Shown: positions 16,430 through 25,794, numbered from the stretch's first letter. The stretch is DNA of 64,000 nt from Pseudomonadota bacterium (GCA_016704655.1 JADIZR010000008.1:1-64000), one strand, 5' to 3'. Notes: generated by a model from the letters alone, not told the origin. Numbers and translations are program-made.

Positions 16430-16855
16430 CGGAAGACCTGAGGGAAGGCCAGGCCCCGCCCGGGCCAAGCCCGGCTCTGGCTCGCGACGCTGAATTCGGC
16501 TGCCAGGGCTTCCGGCAGTGCTTCCGCAGCGAGGCCGCCTTCCGGCAGGAGGTCTGGCTGGCGCTGCTGGTCTGCCGCCGGGCCTCTGGCTGGACAGAGC
16601 GCGGTCGAACGGGCGCTGCTGGTGGGGAGCGTCATCATCCTGCTGATCGTCGAGTTGCTGAACACCGGCATCGAGGTCGTGGTCGACCGGATCGGGGTCG
16701 AACGGCATCCCCTGTCCGGATTCGCCAAGGACGTCGGCTCCGCCGCGGTCTTCGGGCTCGTCGCTATTCTCGTGGGCCCCTCTGGGATCACCTCCCTCTC
16801 GGCCTTCCTCGGCCCTTCTTCCTTTCCGCCATCACCTCCCCTCCCCTTCCTATGA
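16426..16855 (+). CDS. dgkA: diacylglycerol kinase, two apparent single-base deletions
   Basis: DgkA is a small trimeric inner-membrane kinase that recycles diacylglycerol to phosphatidate. The start at 16426 overlaps the gcvPB stop. The surface helix GFRQCFRSEAAFRQEVWLAL is clear in frame one; a few codons, LPPGLWL, lie in frame two; GQSAVERALLVGSVIILLIV, then ELLNTGIEVVVDRIG and FAKDVGSAAVFGLVAILVG lie in frame three. Restoring one C near 16575 and one G near 16596 rebuilds a continuous protein, and the span of 430 bases is two short of a multiple of three. The catalytic ELLN-E segment is intact. Probably an assembly fault; a true frameshift would kill the enzyme. Confidence 0.85.
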
Positions 16856-17784
16856 CAGCACTAGTCTGCGGCTCCCTCGCGTTCGACACCGTCATGGTCT
16901 TCCCCGGCCATTTTCGCGAGCACATCCTCGCCGACCGCATCCACATGCTGAACGTGTCGTTCCTGGTGCCGAGCATGCGGCGCAATTTCGGCGGCTGCGC
17001 CGGCAACATTGCCTACAACCTGATGCTGCTGGGCGAGAAGGGCGCGCCGATGGGGACGGTGGGTCACGACTTCGAGCCGTACCGGCGCTGGCTGAAGGCC
17101 TGCAACGTCAGCCTCGACTACGTGCGTGAGCTCGACGACGAGTTCACCGCGCAGGCGTTCATCACGACGGACATCGACGACAACCAGATCACCGCGTTCC
17201 ACCCGGGGGCGATGTCGCAGTCGCACCTGAACGCCGTGCCGACCGCCGCGGGCATTACGCTCGGTGTCGTGGCGCCGGACGGTCGCGACGGCATGGTGGC
17301 GCACGCACTGCAGTTCGCGGCCGCGGGTATCCCGTGGCTGTTCGACCCCGGCCAGGGCTTGCCGATGTTCGACGGCGAGGCGCTGCGCGACCTGATCGGC
17401 AAGGCCACCTGGGTCGCGGTCAACGACTACGAAGGCCAGATGCTGCAGGAGCGGACGGGCTGGGGCCCGGACGAGATCGCGAACAGGGTCCGCGCCTACA
17501 TCGTCACCAAGGGGGCGGAGGGCAGCGTCATCCACGCCGGCGGCAAGCAGCACGCGATCCCGACGGTCAAGCCGCACGCGGTCAAGGACCCGACCGGGTG
17601 CGGCGACGCGTACCGGGCCGGACTTATTTTTGGCCTGATGAATGAACTCGACTGGGAGACCACGGGTCGAATCGCTTCACTGATGGGTTCCATCAAGATC
17701 GCGCACTCCGGCACGCAGAACCACCACTTCGACATGAACGAATTCAAGCAGCGCTTCAGCGCGGCGTACGGCCGCGAACTGTGA
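16852..17784 (+). CDS. PfkB-family sugar/nucleoside kinase (adenosine kinase-like)
   Basis: 310 aa of the ribokinase fold. The start MTALVCGSLAFDTVMVFPG, the early FGGCAGNIAYNLMLLGE (substrate-binding Gly-Gly-x-x-x-N) and the late DPTGCGDAYRAGLIFG near residue 248, with the anion-hole Gly and the catalytic Asp, are the two PfkB signatures. Sequence features resemble proteins annotated as adenosine kinase or carbohydrate kinase in Proteobacteria; the substrate cannot be fixed. Its ATG overlaps the dgkA stop (ATGA), and its own stop overlaps the next GTG start (GTGA), so it lies in a tightly coupled run. Confidence 0.88.
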   Translation: MTALVCGSLAFDTVMVFPGHFREHILADRIHMLNVSFLVPSMRRNFGGCAGNIAYNLMLLGEKGAPMGTVGHDFEPYRRWLKACNVSLDYVRELDDEFTAQAFITTDIDDNQITAFHPGAMSQSHLNAVPTAAGITLGVVAPDGRDGMVAHALQFAAAGIPWLFDPGQGLPMFDGEALRDLIGKATWVAVNDYEGQMLQERTGWGPDEIANRVRAYIVTKGAEGSVIHAGGKQHAIPTVKPHAVKDPTGCGDAYRAGLIFGLMNELDWETTGRIASLMGSIKIAHSGTQNHHFDMNEFKQRFSAAYGREL

Positions 17785-20621
17785 CTTCCTGGTTGACGAA
17801 TGCCCGCGCCGGCGCAGGCCGGCGACTCGTTAAGTGGCTGCTGTTGCCGTGGCTGGCCGCAGGTTTCGTCGGTGGCGCAACCGCTGCCGAAAGCCCCGCC
17901 TGGGACCGTACGATCGAGCGCATCGCGCCGTCGGTCGTCACCATCGAAATCGACCAGACGCGTGCCTTCGACACGGAGTGGAACCAGTCGAGCCAGGCGA
18001 CGGGCTTCGTGGTCGACGCCGTGCGCGGCCTGATCCTGACCAACCGGCACGTCGTGACACCCGGGCCGGTGGTGGCAACCGCAGTGTTCCAGAACCGCGA
18101 GGAAGTCGAACTGCACGCCGTCTATCGCGACCCGGTGCACGACTTCGGCATCTATCGCTACGACCCGGCCAAACTGCGGTACGTGCAGCCCGTGGCGCTG
18201 CCGCTGTATCCGGAAGGCGCGCGTGTCGGCACCGAGATCCGCGTCGTTGGCAATGACGCCGGCGAACAGCTCTCCATCCTGGCGGGCACGCTGGCCCGGC
18301 TCGACCGCGCGGCCCCCGAATACGGCGTCGGCAAGTACAACGACTTCAATACGTTCTACGTGCAGGCGGCCTCCGGCACGTCGGGGGGCTCGTCGGGCTC
18401 GCCGGTCATCGACATCCAGGGTCGAGTCGTCGCGCTGAACGCCGGCGGCAGCAGCGGGGCACAGTCCAGTTTTTACCTGCCGCTCGATCGCGTGCAGCGT
18501 GCGCTGCAACTGATCCAGCGCGGCGAGCCCGTGTCGCGCGGCACCCTGCAGACTGTCTTCAACTACACGCCGTACGACGAACTCGTGCGTCTCGGCTTGC
18601 GCGCCGGCACGCAGGAGGCCGCACGCAAGGCGCGCCCCGACCTTACCGGCATGCTGGTGGTGGACGAAGTGCTGCCGGGCTCGCCGACCGAAGGCAAGCT
18701 GCAGCCGGGCGACATCCTCACGCACGTGAACGGCCAGCTCATCACCACGTTCCTGCCGCTCGAGGAAATTCTCGATGACTCCGTCGGCGGCAAGGTCGAC
18801 ATCGTCGTCGAGCGTGGCGGCGAAAAGGTCCAGCAGACGCTGCCCGTAGGCGACCTGCACGCGATCACGCCCTCGGAGTTCTTCGAGTTCGGCGATGCCG
18901 TGGTGCACACGCTCTCGTACCAGATGGCGCGACACTTCAATGCGCCCGTGAGCGGCGTGTACGTCGCCAACCCGGGTTACGTGCTGAACGCGGCGGGCGT
19001 GCCGCGCGGCGCGGTGATCTCCAGCGTGAACGGCAAGCCGGTCACCACGATGGCGGAATTTCGCGAGATCGTCGCCGCCCTGCCGCAGGGCGCCCGCGCG
19101 GCTCTGCGCTACTCCACGCTCGATGATCCCAAGGGTTCCGAGACTCGCGTGATGCGGATGGACCGCGCCTGGTTCCCGGCGAAGGTCTGCCGTCGCGACG
19201 ACAAGACCGGCCTGTGGCCGTGCGAAGAGCTGGCGGCGGCTCCTGCTGCGGCCAGCGTACAACCCGCCCGCACCACTTTCGTCGCCGGCAACGACAAGCG
19301 CGCGAACGAGATCGCCGCGTCGCTCGTACTGGTGACGTTCGACATGCCGTTCTCCGTGGCCGGCATCACGGAGCGCAACTATCACGGCACCGGCGTCATA
19401 GTCGATGCCGAACGCGGGCTGGTCGTGGTCGATCGCAACACGGTGCCCGTGGCGGCAGGCGATGTTCGCCTCACGTTCGGTGGGTCGATCGAAGTGCCCG
19501 GCAAAGTCGAATACGTGCATCCGCTGCACAACCTGTCGGTCGTCTCGTTCGACCCGCAGGCGCTCGACGGCACGCCCATCCGGGCCGTGAAATTCGACAC
19601 GCGCGAACTCGAGCCGGGCGAGCCCGTGACGGTCGTCGGCCTTGGCGGCGATTCACGGCTGCGGACGCTGGCAACGTATGTCGCGACGATGGACGACGTG
19701 AATTTCCCGCTGTCCCGCACCCTGCAGTTCCGCGACGCCAACCTCGAAGTCGTCTCGCTCGTCAATTCCCCGTCGGAGTTCGACGGTGTGATCACCGGCA
19801 AGGACGGCCGGGTCCGGGCGCTGTGGTCGAGTTTTGCCACCGAGGGCGCGCGCGACGCCGTCCAGATCAATCGCGGCATGCCGGCATCGGTCGTGCTCGA
19901 GGCGGTGGCGGCCGCGCGCGACGACAAGCCGCTCTATTCGCTTGAAACCGAGTTCGAAGCGCTGCCGATCGCGGCTGCGCGCAAGCTCGGGCTGCCGGCC
20001 GAGTGGGTCGAGAAGCTGGAACAGCGCAACCCGGCGCACCGTCAGGTGCTCGCCGTCGCGAGGGTCGCGGCGGGCTCTGGCGCAGCCAGGGTGCTGCAGG
20101 AAGGCGATCTGCTGCTGGCCGTGAATGGGGTGACGCTCAACCGCTTCCGCGAAGTGGAGGAGGCGACGCAATCGCCCCGCGTGCAGGTCACGGTGCTGCG
20201 CGATGGCGCGGAAAAGGTCGTCGACGTCGAGACCGCCGCGCTGCGGGGAGAAGACATCGATCGACTGCTGCTCTGGGCGGGCGCCGTGATCCATGCGCCG
20301 CACCGCGCGATGACGATCCAGCGGGCGATTCCGCCCGAGGGCGTGTTCGTGGCCTATTTCGCCTATGGTTCGCCGGCGACGCGCTATGGATTGTTTGCCG
20401 GGCGCCGCATCGTCGAGGTGGACGGCCGGCCGATTGCCGACCTCGACGCGTTCATCGCCGCCGTGAGCGGTCGGCCTGATCGTTCATCGGTGCGGCTCAA
20501 GACGGTCACCTGGAACGGCTCGACCGGCGTGACGACGATGAAGCTCGACCAGAATTACTGGCCGGCGTATGACCTGCGTCGCAACCCGGCCGGCGAGTGG
20601 GAGCGCAAGGCGATTCCCTGA
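17781..20621 (+). CDS. large HtrA/DegP-like serine protease with a second, degenerate protease half
   Basis: 946 aa from a GTG overlapping the kinase stop. A signal segment (LLLPWLAAGFVGGATAAESP) is followed by a trypsin-like domain with all three catalytic residues: His in ILTNRHVVTPG near 90, Asp in VHDFGIYRYD near 121, Ser in GTSGGSSGSPVIDIQG near 206. A PDZ domain follows (MLVVDEVLPGSPTEGKLQPG near 290), then another PDZ-like stretch. From about 510 the protease fold repeats (YHGTGVIVDAERGLVVVD), but His is Asn (VDRNTV), Asp is Asn (HNLSVV) and no GxSG loop is seen. Two more PDZ-like blocks end the protein (VNGVTLNR near 785, GRRIVEVDGRPI near 872). The plan equals that of yeast Nma111, where the second half is also inactive. 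Confidence 0.85.
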   Translation: MTSWLTNARAGAGRRLVKWLLLPWLAAGFVGGATAAESPAWDRTIERIAPSVVTIEIDQTRAFDTEWNQSSQATGFVVDAVRGLILTNRHVVTPGPVVATAVFQNREEVELHAVYRDPVHDFGIYRYDPAKLRYVQPVALPLYPEGARVGTEIRVVGNDAGEQLSILAGTLARLDRAAPEYGVGKYNDFNTFYVQAASGTSGGSSGSPVIDIQGRVVALNAGGSSGAQSSFYLPLDRVQRALQLIQRGEPVSRGTLQTVFNYTPYDELVRLGLRAGTQEAARKARPDLTGMLVVDEVLPGSPTEGKLQPGDILTHVNGQLITTFLPLEEILDDSVGGKVDIVVERGGEKVQQTLPVGDLHAITPSEFFEFGDAVVHTLSYQMARHFNAPVSGVYVANPGYVLNAAGVPRGAVISSVNGKPVTTMAEFREIVAALPQGARAALRYSTLDDPKGSETRVMRMDRAWFPAKVCRRDDKTGLWPCEELAAAPAAASVQPARTTFVAGNDKRANEIAASLVLVTFDMPFSVAGITERNYHGTGVIVDAERGLVVVDRNTVPVAAGDVRLTFGGSIEVPGKVEYVHPLHNLSVVSFDPQALDGTPIRAVKFDTRELEPGEPVTVVGLGGDSRLRTLATYVATMDDVNFPLSRTLQFRDANLEVVSLVNSPSEFDGVITGKDGRVRALWSSFATEGARDAVQINRGMPASVVLEAVAAARDDKPLYSLETEFEALPIAAARKLGLPAEWVEKLEQRNPAHRQVLAVARVAAGSGAARVLQEGDLLLAVNGVTLNRFREVEEATQSPRVQVTVLRDGAEKVVDVETAALRGEDIDRLLLWAGAVIHAPHRAMTIQRAIPPEGVFVAYFAYGSPATRYGLFAGRRIVEVDGRPIADLDAFIAAVSGRPDRSSVRLKTVTWNGSTGVTTMKLDQNYWPAYDLRRNPAGEWERKAIP

Positions 20622-20669
20622 ACCTGCGCCTGCGCGGCGCCCGGTGTTTGACGCTATCATTCGCGTCCT

Positions 20670-21701
20670 ATGGTGACAGCGCGACTCCCCCAGGACGAGA
20701 TCGACCAGGCCGTTGAGGCCTTGCGCGACGGCGAGGTCGTTGCATTCCCGACTGAAACGGTCTACGGGCTCGGCGCAGACGCGTCGAATCCCGACGCCGT
20801 CCGCAAAATTTTCGAGTTGAAAGGTCGTCCGGCGACCCATCCGCTGATCGTCCACATCGAGCACCCGCGGGCGCTCGAGCGCTGGGCGCTCAGCGTGCCG
20901 CCTGCCGCGGCTGCCCTCGCGGAGAAGTTCTGGCCGGGCCCGCTGACGCTGATCCTGCGCCGTGCGCCGGCGGTCGATCTCGCCATCACGGGTGGGCAGG
21001 ACACAGTTGCCGTGCGTGTGCCGGGTCATCCGGTGGCCCAGCAACTGCTCCGGGCTTTCGGCAGCGGCATCGCGGCGCCTTCCGCCAACCGGTTCGGTCG
21101 CATCAGTCCCACGCGTCCCGAGCACGTGCGCGACGAGTTCGGCGACGACGTGCGGATCGTGCTCGACGGCGGCGACTGCAAGATCGGCCTCGAATCGACC
21201 ATCGTCTCCTGCGTCGACACCGTGCCGCTCATCCTGCGGCCAGGCTCGCTCACGCTGACGCAACTGCGCACGGTGGTGCCCGAACTCCAGGCGGGACCGG
21301 ACAACGGTGCGCCCCGCGTCCCCGGCAGCGACGCCAAGCACTACGCCCCCCGCACGTCGCTCAGCATCGTCGCAAGCCGCACGCTCGAGGACGTCGTGGG
21401 CCAGCTCACCGAGAACCGCGAGAGGATTGCGGTCCTCGCCACGCGCCCGCCGCGCGTGGCCAACAAGTACATGACGTGGATCAACGCCGGCCGTCGCGCC
21501 GACGTTTATGGCCGCGAGCTGTACGTGAACCTGCGCACGCTCGACAAGTCCGGCGCGAAGGAAATCCTGGTTGAGGAAGTGCCAGCGGGCGAAGCCTGGG
21601 ATGCCGTACGCGATCGACTGCATCGCGCTGCCTCGGCGGAGAACGTCGTCTACGGCGATCCGGACATCGCGGCACTGCGCGCCGACCTGGGCCAGGACTG
21701 A
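20670..21701 (+). CDS. L-threonylcarbamoyladenylate synthase, long Sua5 type
   Basis: 343 aa. The enzyme makes threonylcarbamoyl-AMP from threonine, bicarbonate and ATP for the tRNA t6A37 modification. Residues 1-200 are the YrdC domain (EVVAFPTETVYGLGADASNP, then KGRPATHPLIVHIEH and APSANRFGRISPTRPEH); a linker PRVPGSDAKHYAPRTSL leads to the C-terminal Sua5 domain of about 110 residues (from roughly 230), so this is the Sua5 rather than the short TsaC form. The ATG at 20670 begins MVTARLPQDEIDQAVEALRD. It opens a run of seven closely spaced genes up to 26262. Confidence 0.93.
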   Translation: MVTARLPQDEIDQAVEALRDGEVVAFPTETVYGLGADASNPDAVRKIFELKGRPATHPLIVHIEHPRALERWALSVPPAAAALAEKFWPGPLTLILRRAPAVDLAITGGQDTVAVRVPGHPVAQQLLRAFGSGIAAPSANRFGRISPTRPEHVRDEFGDDVRIVLDGGDCKIGLESTIVSCVDTVPLILRPGSLTLTQLRTVVPELQAGPDNGAPRVPGSDAKHYAPRTSLSIVASRTLEDVVGQLTENRERIAVLATRPPRVANKYMTWINAGRRADVYGRELYVNLRTLDKSGAKEILVEEVPAGEAWDAVRDRLHRAASAENVVYGDPDIAALRADLGQD

Positions 21702-21707
21702 AACCGC

Positions 21708-22844
21708 GTGAGCCGGGGGCCTGATTTCAAGGCGCTCATCGCGCATCACGGTTCGCCGCTGCTCCTGCTGGACTGCGCTGTCGTGCGTCGCCAGTACAAG
21801 AGCCTGCAGGCCGCGCTGCCCGGCGTGGAACTGTTCTATGCCCTGAAGCCTCTGCCACACCCGGCGGTGGTCGCGGAGCTGCGCGATCTCGGTGGCTGTT
21901 TCGACGTGGCGACATCGGGCGAGATCAGGCTCGTCAAGTCGGAAGGTGTCGCGCCCGAACGCTGCATCCACACGCATCCGATCAAGACCGACGCCGAGAT
22001 CCGCGCCGCGCTGCGCTTCGGCATCTGCGCTTTCGTGGTCGACAATCCCGACGAGCTGCGCAAGTTCCGCAAGCACCGCAGCCGGGCGGAGGTGCTGCTG
22101 CGACTGTCGTTTCGCGATCCGACGGCGGTCGTCGACCTGTCGCGCAAGTTCGGCTGCGAGCCGGCGGCCGTCATGCCGATGCTCGAACTCGCCCGGAACC
22201 TCGGCGTCAAAGTGCGGGGCCTGTCATTCCATGTAGGTTCGCAGGTGGCCGAGCCTAAGAAGTACGTCGAGGCCATCGGCGTCTGTGCCGAGCTGATCGA
22301 GCAGGCAGGCGCATCGGGTCTTGCGAACCTGGACCTGCTCGACATCGGTGGCGGGTTCCCCATTGCGTACGGCGGCACGATGCAGCCGATTCGCGAATTC
22401 TGCCGCCCCATCCGGCAGGCCCTGAAGAGGCTGCCGCGCGGTGTACGCGTGATCGCCGAACCGGGACGTTTCATCGCGGGGCCGTCCGGCACCTCGATTG
22501 CCACCGTGGTCGGCCGCGCGCAGCGCGAGGGCCGCTGGTGGTACTACCTCGACGATGGCCTGTACGGCTCCTACAACGGGCAGCTGTACGACCACGCCCG
22601 CTATCCGATCGACGTGCCGGGACGCAGGGGCCCGACCCATCCCAGCGTACTCGCGGGTCCCACGTGCGACAGCATCGACGTCGTGCGCGAGGACATTCCA
22701 CTGCCGGAGCTGCAGATCGGCGACCTGGTCGTCGGCCGCATGATGGGCGCGTACACGGCGTGCTCGGCCACGGATTTCAACTTCATTCCGCGCGCGAAAA
22801 TCGTCGCGCTCAACGCGCAGGCCAGGTCGCAACGTGCAGATTGA
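21708..22844 (+). CDS. ornithine decarboxylase-like fold III PLP enzyme
   Basis: 378 aa from a GTG, 6 bases after the Sua5 stop. PLP-binding lysine 47 sits in FYALKPLPHPAV; FDVATSGEIRLV, HTHPIKTDAEIRAA, SFHVGSQ, DIGGGFP (phosphate loop) and EPGRFI follow in the standard order. The second-subunit catalytic Cys is in GPTCDSID near residue 318, and ACSATDFNFIPR near the end contributes to the dimer active site. GPTCDSID and the length are those of eukaryotic-type ornithine decarboxylase, so putrescine formation is likely. Lysine or a related diamino acid cannot be excluded. The last bases overlap the ComB-type gene. Confidence 0.85.
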   Translation: MSRGPDFKALIAHHGSPLLLLDCAVVRRQYKSLQAALPGVELFYALKPLPHPAVVAELRDLGGCFDVATSGEIRLVKSEGVAPERCIHTHPIKTDAEIRAALRFGICAFVVDNPDELRKFRKHRSRAEVLLRLSFRDPTAVVDLSRKFGCEPAAVMPMLELARNLGVKVRGLSFHVGSQVAEPKKYVEAIGVCAELIEQAGASGLANLDLLDIGGGFPIAYGGTMQPIREFCRPIRQALKRLPRGVRVIAEPGRFIAGPSGTSIATVVGRAQREGRWWYYLDDGLYGSYNGQLYDHARYPIDVPGRRGPTHPSVLAGPTCDSIDVVREDIPLPELQIGDLVVGRMMGAYTACSATDFNFIPRAKIVALNAQARSQRAD

Positions 22845-23544
22845 CGTGGTCGATCACGTGGCAGGCGCTTCCCGCGCACGCGGCATCGCGCTCGTCATCG
22901 ACGTGTTCCGCGCCTTCACGGTCGCGCCGCATGCGGTGGCCGCGGGTGCAAGCCGCGTGCTGCCCGTCGGTGCGATCGAAGATGCATTGGCATTGCGCGA
23001 CGCGATGCCGGACGCAGTGCTCGTGGGTGAACGGCACGCGCGCCGACTGCCCGGGTTCGACGCCGGCAATTCGCCGACGGAAATTCTCGCGCTTGGCGTG
23101 GCGGGGCGGCCCGTCATCCACACGACGCACGCGGGCACACAAGGTCTCGTCAATGCCAAGAATGCCGACGAAGTGCTGACCGCCAGTCTCGTCAACGTGT
23201 CGGCGCTCGTCCGTTACGTACAATCGCGTAATCCGCAGTACGTCACGATCGTGCGGATGGGGCACGAGGCTCGCGAACGCTGTGCCGAGGATGACCTCTG
23301 CGCCGAGACGCTGGTGACGCTGTTCAACGGCGGCAAGGCGCCAACCACGGCCGAGGCCCGCGACCGGCTGCGCAATGCGCCTGCTGCCGTGAAGTTCTTC
23401 GACCCGGCCGCCGACTGGGCCCCGCTCACCGACTTCGACTACTGCACCGAGGTGGACCGCTTCGACTTCGTGCTGCGCCTGCGCACTGGCGCGGACGGCC
23501 GGCGCGAACTCGAGCGAATCGACGTGCCCGAGGCGACAGCGTGA
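22834..23544 (+). CDS. 2-phosphosulfolactate phosphatase family protein (ComB-like)
   Basis: 236 aa from a GTG overlapping the decarboxylase stop by 11 bases. IALVIDVFRAFTVAPHAVAA, LVGERHARRLPGFDAGNSP and VIHTTHAGTQGLVNAKNADE follow the ComB pattern: an Asp-containing first strand, Glu-Arg, the GFDxGNSP loop and the T-x-A-G-T-x-G loop. ComB hydrolyses 2-phosphosulfolactate to sulfolactate in coenzyme M synthesis in archaea; bacterial members are widespread and mostly untested. No ComA or ComC partner lies nearby, so another phosphate ester may be the real substrate. Confidence 0.85.
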   Translation: MQIDVVDHVAGASRARGIALVIDVFRAFTVAPHAVAAGASRVLPVGAIEDALALRDAMPDAVLVGERHARRLPGFDAGNSPTEILALGVAGRPVIHTTHAGTQGLVNAKNADEVLTASLVNVSALVRYVQSRNPQYVTIVRMGHEARERCAEDDLCAETLVTLFNGGKAPTTAEARDRLRNAPAAVKFFDPAADWAPLTDFDYCTEVDRFDFVLRLRTGADGRRELERIDVPEATA

Positions 23545-24809
23545 CTGAACCGCTCGCCGGGGCGGCTGACTTCCAGCCCTTCGGCATCCCATTCGAGTTT
23601 CTCCTGTTCGCCGCAACGCTGCTCGGCGTTGCGCTGTTCCATCACCGCACGCTTGAGGTCGCCATCACCGGCCTGGCCTCGATCGTGCTGTACAAGGTCG
23701 CAGCAGGTGCCGGGCTTACGGGTCTGGTCGCGCATGTCGCGGCCGAGTGGGTCGTGCTCGCGAACCTGTTCGGGCTGCTGATGGGTTTCGCACTGCTGTC
23801 GCGGCACTTCGAGGAAAGCCACGTGCCGGCGAAGCTGCCGGACTACCTGCCCGATGACTGGCGTGGCGCCTTCCTGCTGCTGGTGATCGTGTTCGTGCTG
23901 TCGAGCTTCCTCGACAACATTGCGGCCGCCCTGATCGGCGGCACCGTTGCGGCCACGGTGTTTCGTCACAAGGTGCACATCGGGTACATCGCTGCGCTGG
24001 TGGCTGCGTCCAACGCCGGCGGCTCGGGCAGCGTGGTGGGTGACACGACCACGACCATGATGTGGATCGACGGGGTCAGCCCGCTCGACGTGCTGCATGC
24101 CTACGTCGCTGCTGGCGTCGCACTCGTCGTCTGCGGCATTCCGGCAGCGCTGCAACAGCACGCGTACTCGCCGATCGTGCAGCAGAGCAGCAAGCGCCTG
24201 CAGATCGACTGGGATCGCGTCGGCATCGTCGCGGTGATCCTGTGCGCAGCCATCGCCGTCAACGTCCTGACCAATGTCCGATTCCCCGGGTATTCCGGCC
24301 GCTTTCCGTTCCTGGGTGCGGCGGTCTGGGTCGCAATTCTCGCGACGGCCGCCTGGCGCCGGCCGGACTGGTCCGTGCTGCCCGCGACGCTCAAGGGCAC
24401 GACCTTCCTGCTGAGCCTGGTGCTCGCGGCATCGATGATGCCCGTCGAGCATCTGCCGGTCGCATCCTGGCTCACGGCGCTCGGGCTTGGGTTCGTCTCG
24501 GCCGTGTTCGACAACATCCCGCTCACCAAGCTCGCGCTGGAGCAGGGTGGTTACGACTGGGGCGTGCTTGCTTACGCGGTCGGGTTCGGCGGCTCGATGA
24601 TCTGGTTCGGGTCATCGGCGGGTGTCGCCATCACGAACCTGTTTCCCGAGGCGCGCTCGGTCGGCGCGTGGCTGCGCGGCGGCTGGCACGTCGCGCTGGC
24701 CTATGTCGCCGGATTTGCCGCCGTCATGCTGGTCATGGGGTGGCATCCGCACGCGCCGCACAAGGGCGTCGTCAGCGAGCCCGCCGTGACGGCGCACCCG
24801 CAGGAGTAG
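23541..24809 (+). CDS. ion transporter superfamily protein (citrate/Na+:H+ antiporter type)
   Basis: 422 aa from a GTG overlapping the ComB stop (GTGA). Ten or more hydrophobic helices are seen. Two related hairpin regions, VFVLSSFLDNIAAALIGGTV and GLGFVSAVFDNIPLTKLALE, with the repeated S-x-x-(L/F)-D-N motif, plus NAGGSGSVVGDTTTTMMW, are typical of the IT superfamily (NhaD, ArsB, CitM, SLC13). The Asp-Asn pairs and the GDTTTTMMW loop resemble NhaD-like sodium/proton antiporters most. Substrate is not certain: sodium/proton exchange or a dicarboxylate are the main choices. Confidence 0.8.
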   Translation: MTEPLAGAADFQPFGIPFEFLLFAATLLGVALFHHRTLEVAITGLASIVLYKVAAGAGLTGLVAHVAAEWVVLANLFGLLMGFALLSRHFEESHVPAKLPDYLPDDWRGAFLLLVIVFVLSSFLDNIAAALIGGTVAATVFRHKVHIGYIAALVAASNAGGSGSVVGDTTTTMMWIDGVSPLDVLHAYVAAGVALVVCGIPAALQQHAYSPIVQQSSKRLQIDWDRVGIVAVILCAAIAVNVLTNVRFPGYSGRFPFLGAAVWVAILATAAWRRPDWSVLPATLKGTTFLLSLVLAASMMPVEHLPVASWLTALGLGFVSAVFDNIPLTKLALEQGGYDWGVLAYAVGFGGSMIWFGSSAGVAITNLFPEARSVGAWLRGGWHVALAYVAGFAAVMLVMGWHPHAPHKGVVSEPAVTAHPQE

Positions 24810-24816
24810 CCGGGCG

Positions 24817-25428
24817 ATGATTCGCAACGTGGTGTTCGACGTCGGCAACGTGCTGGTGAAGCTGCACTATCAGCCGTTCATCCAGTACCTGGGCCGGGCG
24901 GGCGTCGACATGGCCGACCTGCCGCGCTGGCTGAGCCAGGTCGACCTCGAGGGCCACGAGCGCGGCGACGTTCCCGGCGAAGTCCTGCTCGGGCGCATTG
25001 CGGGCATGGCGCCGCGACCGCTGGACCTGGCCGAATTGCGCACCCATTGGCTCTCGATGTTCGAGCCGTGGGACGAAATGTTCACGCTCGCTTCGGGCCT
25101 GAAGGTGGACTACCGCGTCTACCTGCTCTCCAATATCGGCGACATGCACTGGGCACACCTCGATACGCTGTACGGACTGGACACGCTGGTGCACGGTGCC
25201 TGCGCGTCGTTCCGCGTCGGCGCGATCAAGCCGCACGTCGACATCTACCGCAAAGCCGAATCGATGTTCGACCTTGACCCGGTGGCGACCGTCTTCCTGG
25301 ACGACCTGCTGCCCAACGTCGCCGGCGCACGTGAATGCGGCTGGCATGCGATTCACCATACCGATGCGGGCCTTACGCGCTCGCAACTGCGGGACCTTGG
25401 CGTGAGGCTGCCCGCACCGTTCACCTGA
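24817..25428 (+). CDS. HAD-superfamily hydrolase, YihX-like
   Basis: 203 aa, 7 bases after the transporter. The first motif is VFDVGNVLV with Asp nucleophile D8; the usual second Asp is Gly, as in the YihX-type branch (FDxGNV). Motif II Ser is in VYLLSNIGDMHW, the motif III Lys in RVGAIKPHVDIYRKA and motif IV in ATVFLDDLLPNVAGA. All catalytic motifs of a phosphatase are thus present. YihX itself releases glucose from glucose-1-phosphate; whether this protein does so is not known. Confidence 0.88.
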   Translation: MIRNVVFDVGNVLVKLHYQPFIQYLGRAGVDMADLPRWLSQVDLEGHERGDVPGEVLLGRIAGMAPRPLDLAELRTHWLSMFEPWDEMFTLASGLKVDYRVYLLSNIGDMHWAHLDTLYGLDTLVHGACASFRVGAIKPHVDIYRKAESMFDLDPVATVFLDDLLPNVAGARECGWHAIHHTDAGLTRSQLRDLGVRLPAPFT

Positions 25429-25441
25429 GCGAGGTTTCGCC

Positions 25442-25792
25442 ATGCATGCGTTGCCTGCGGTGCCGACGACGATCCTGCTGCTCGCGGCCTCGAACGTGTT
25501 CATGACGTTCGCCTGGTACGCACACCTGAAGAACCTGAGCGGCCGCGCCTGGTACGTGGCGGCGCTCGTGAGCTGGGGCATCGCGCTGTTCGAATACCTG
25601 CTGCAGGTGCCGGCCAATCGCATCGGTCACACGGTGCTGACGCTGCCGCAGCTCAAGATCGTGCAGGAAGTCATCTCGCTGGCGGTGTTCGTGCCGTTCG
25701 TGCTGCTCTACATGCGGCAGCCGCTCAAGCTGAATTACCTTTGGGCGTCGATCTGCATGCTGGGCGCCGTCTATTTCATGTTCAGGAAGTGA
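25442..25792 (+). CDS. DMT-type small membrane protein, DUF486
   Basis: 116 aa with four hydrophobic helices, from TTILLLAASNVFMTFAWYAH to a last one ending in AVYFMFRK. The pattern FMTFAWYAHLKNL, the block SWGIALFEYLLQVPANRIG and the end LNYLWASICMLGAVYFMF are diagnostic for DUF486, a four-helix relative of the drug/metabolite transporters. No substrate is known. It is 13 bases downstream of the HAD gene and only 2 bases before the HIT gene. Confidence 0.9.
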   Translation: MHALPAVPTTILLLAASNVFMTFAWYAHLKNLSGRAWYVAALVSWGIALFEYLLQVPANRIGHTVLTLPQLKIVQEVISLAVFVPFVLLYMRQPLKLNYLWASICMLGAVYFMFRK

Positions 25793-25794
25793 CC

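Noticed and set aside
14906..16708. 600-codon open frame antisense to gcvPB
   Set aside because: It has the His/Arg/Val-rich composition of a shadow in high-GC DNA, while gcvPB on the other strand matches its family end to end.
17496..19529. 677-codon open frame antisense to the PfkB and HtrA-like genes
   Set aside because: Shadow frame; both genes on the plus strand have full sets of family motifs.
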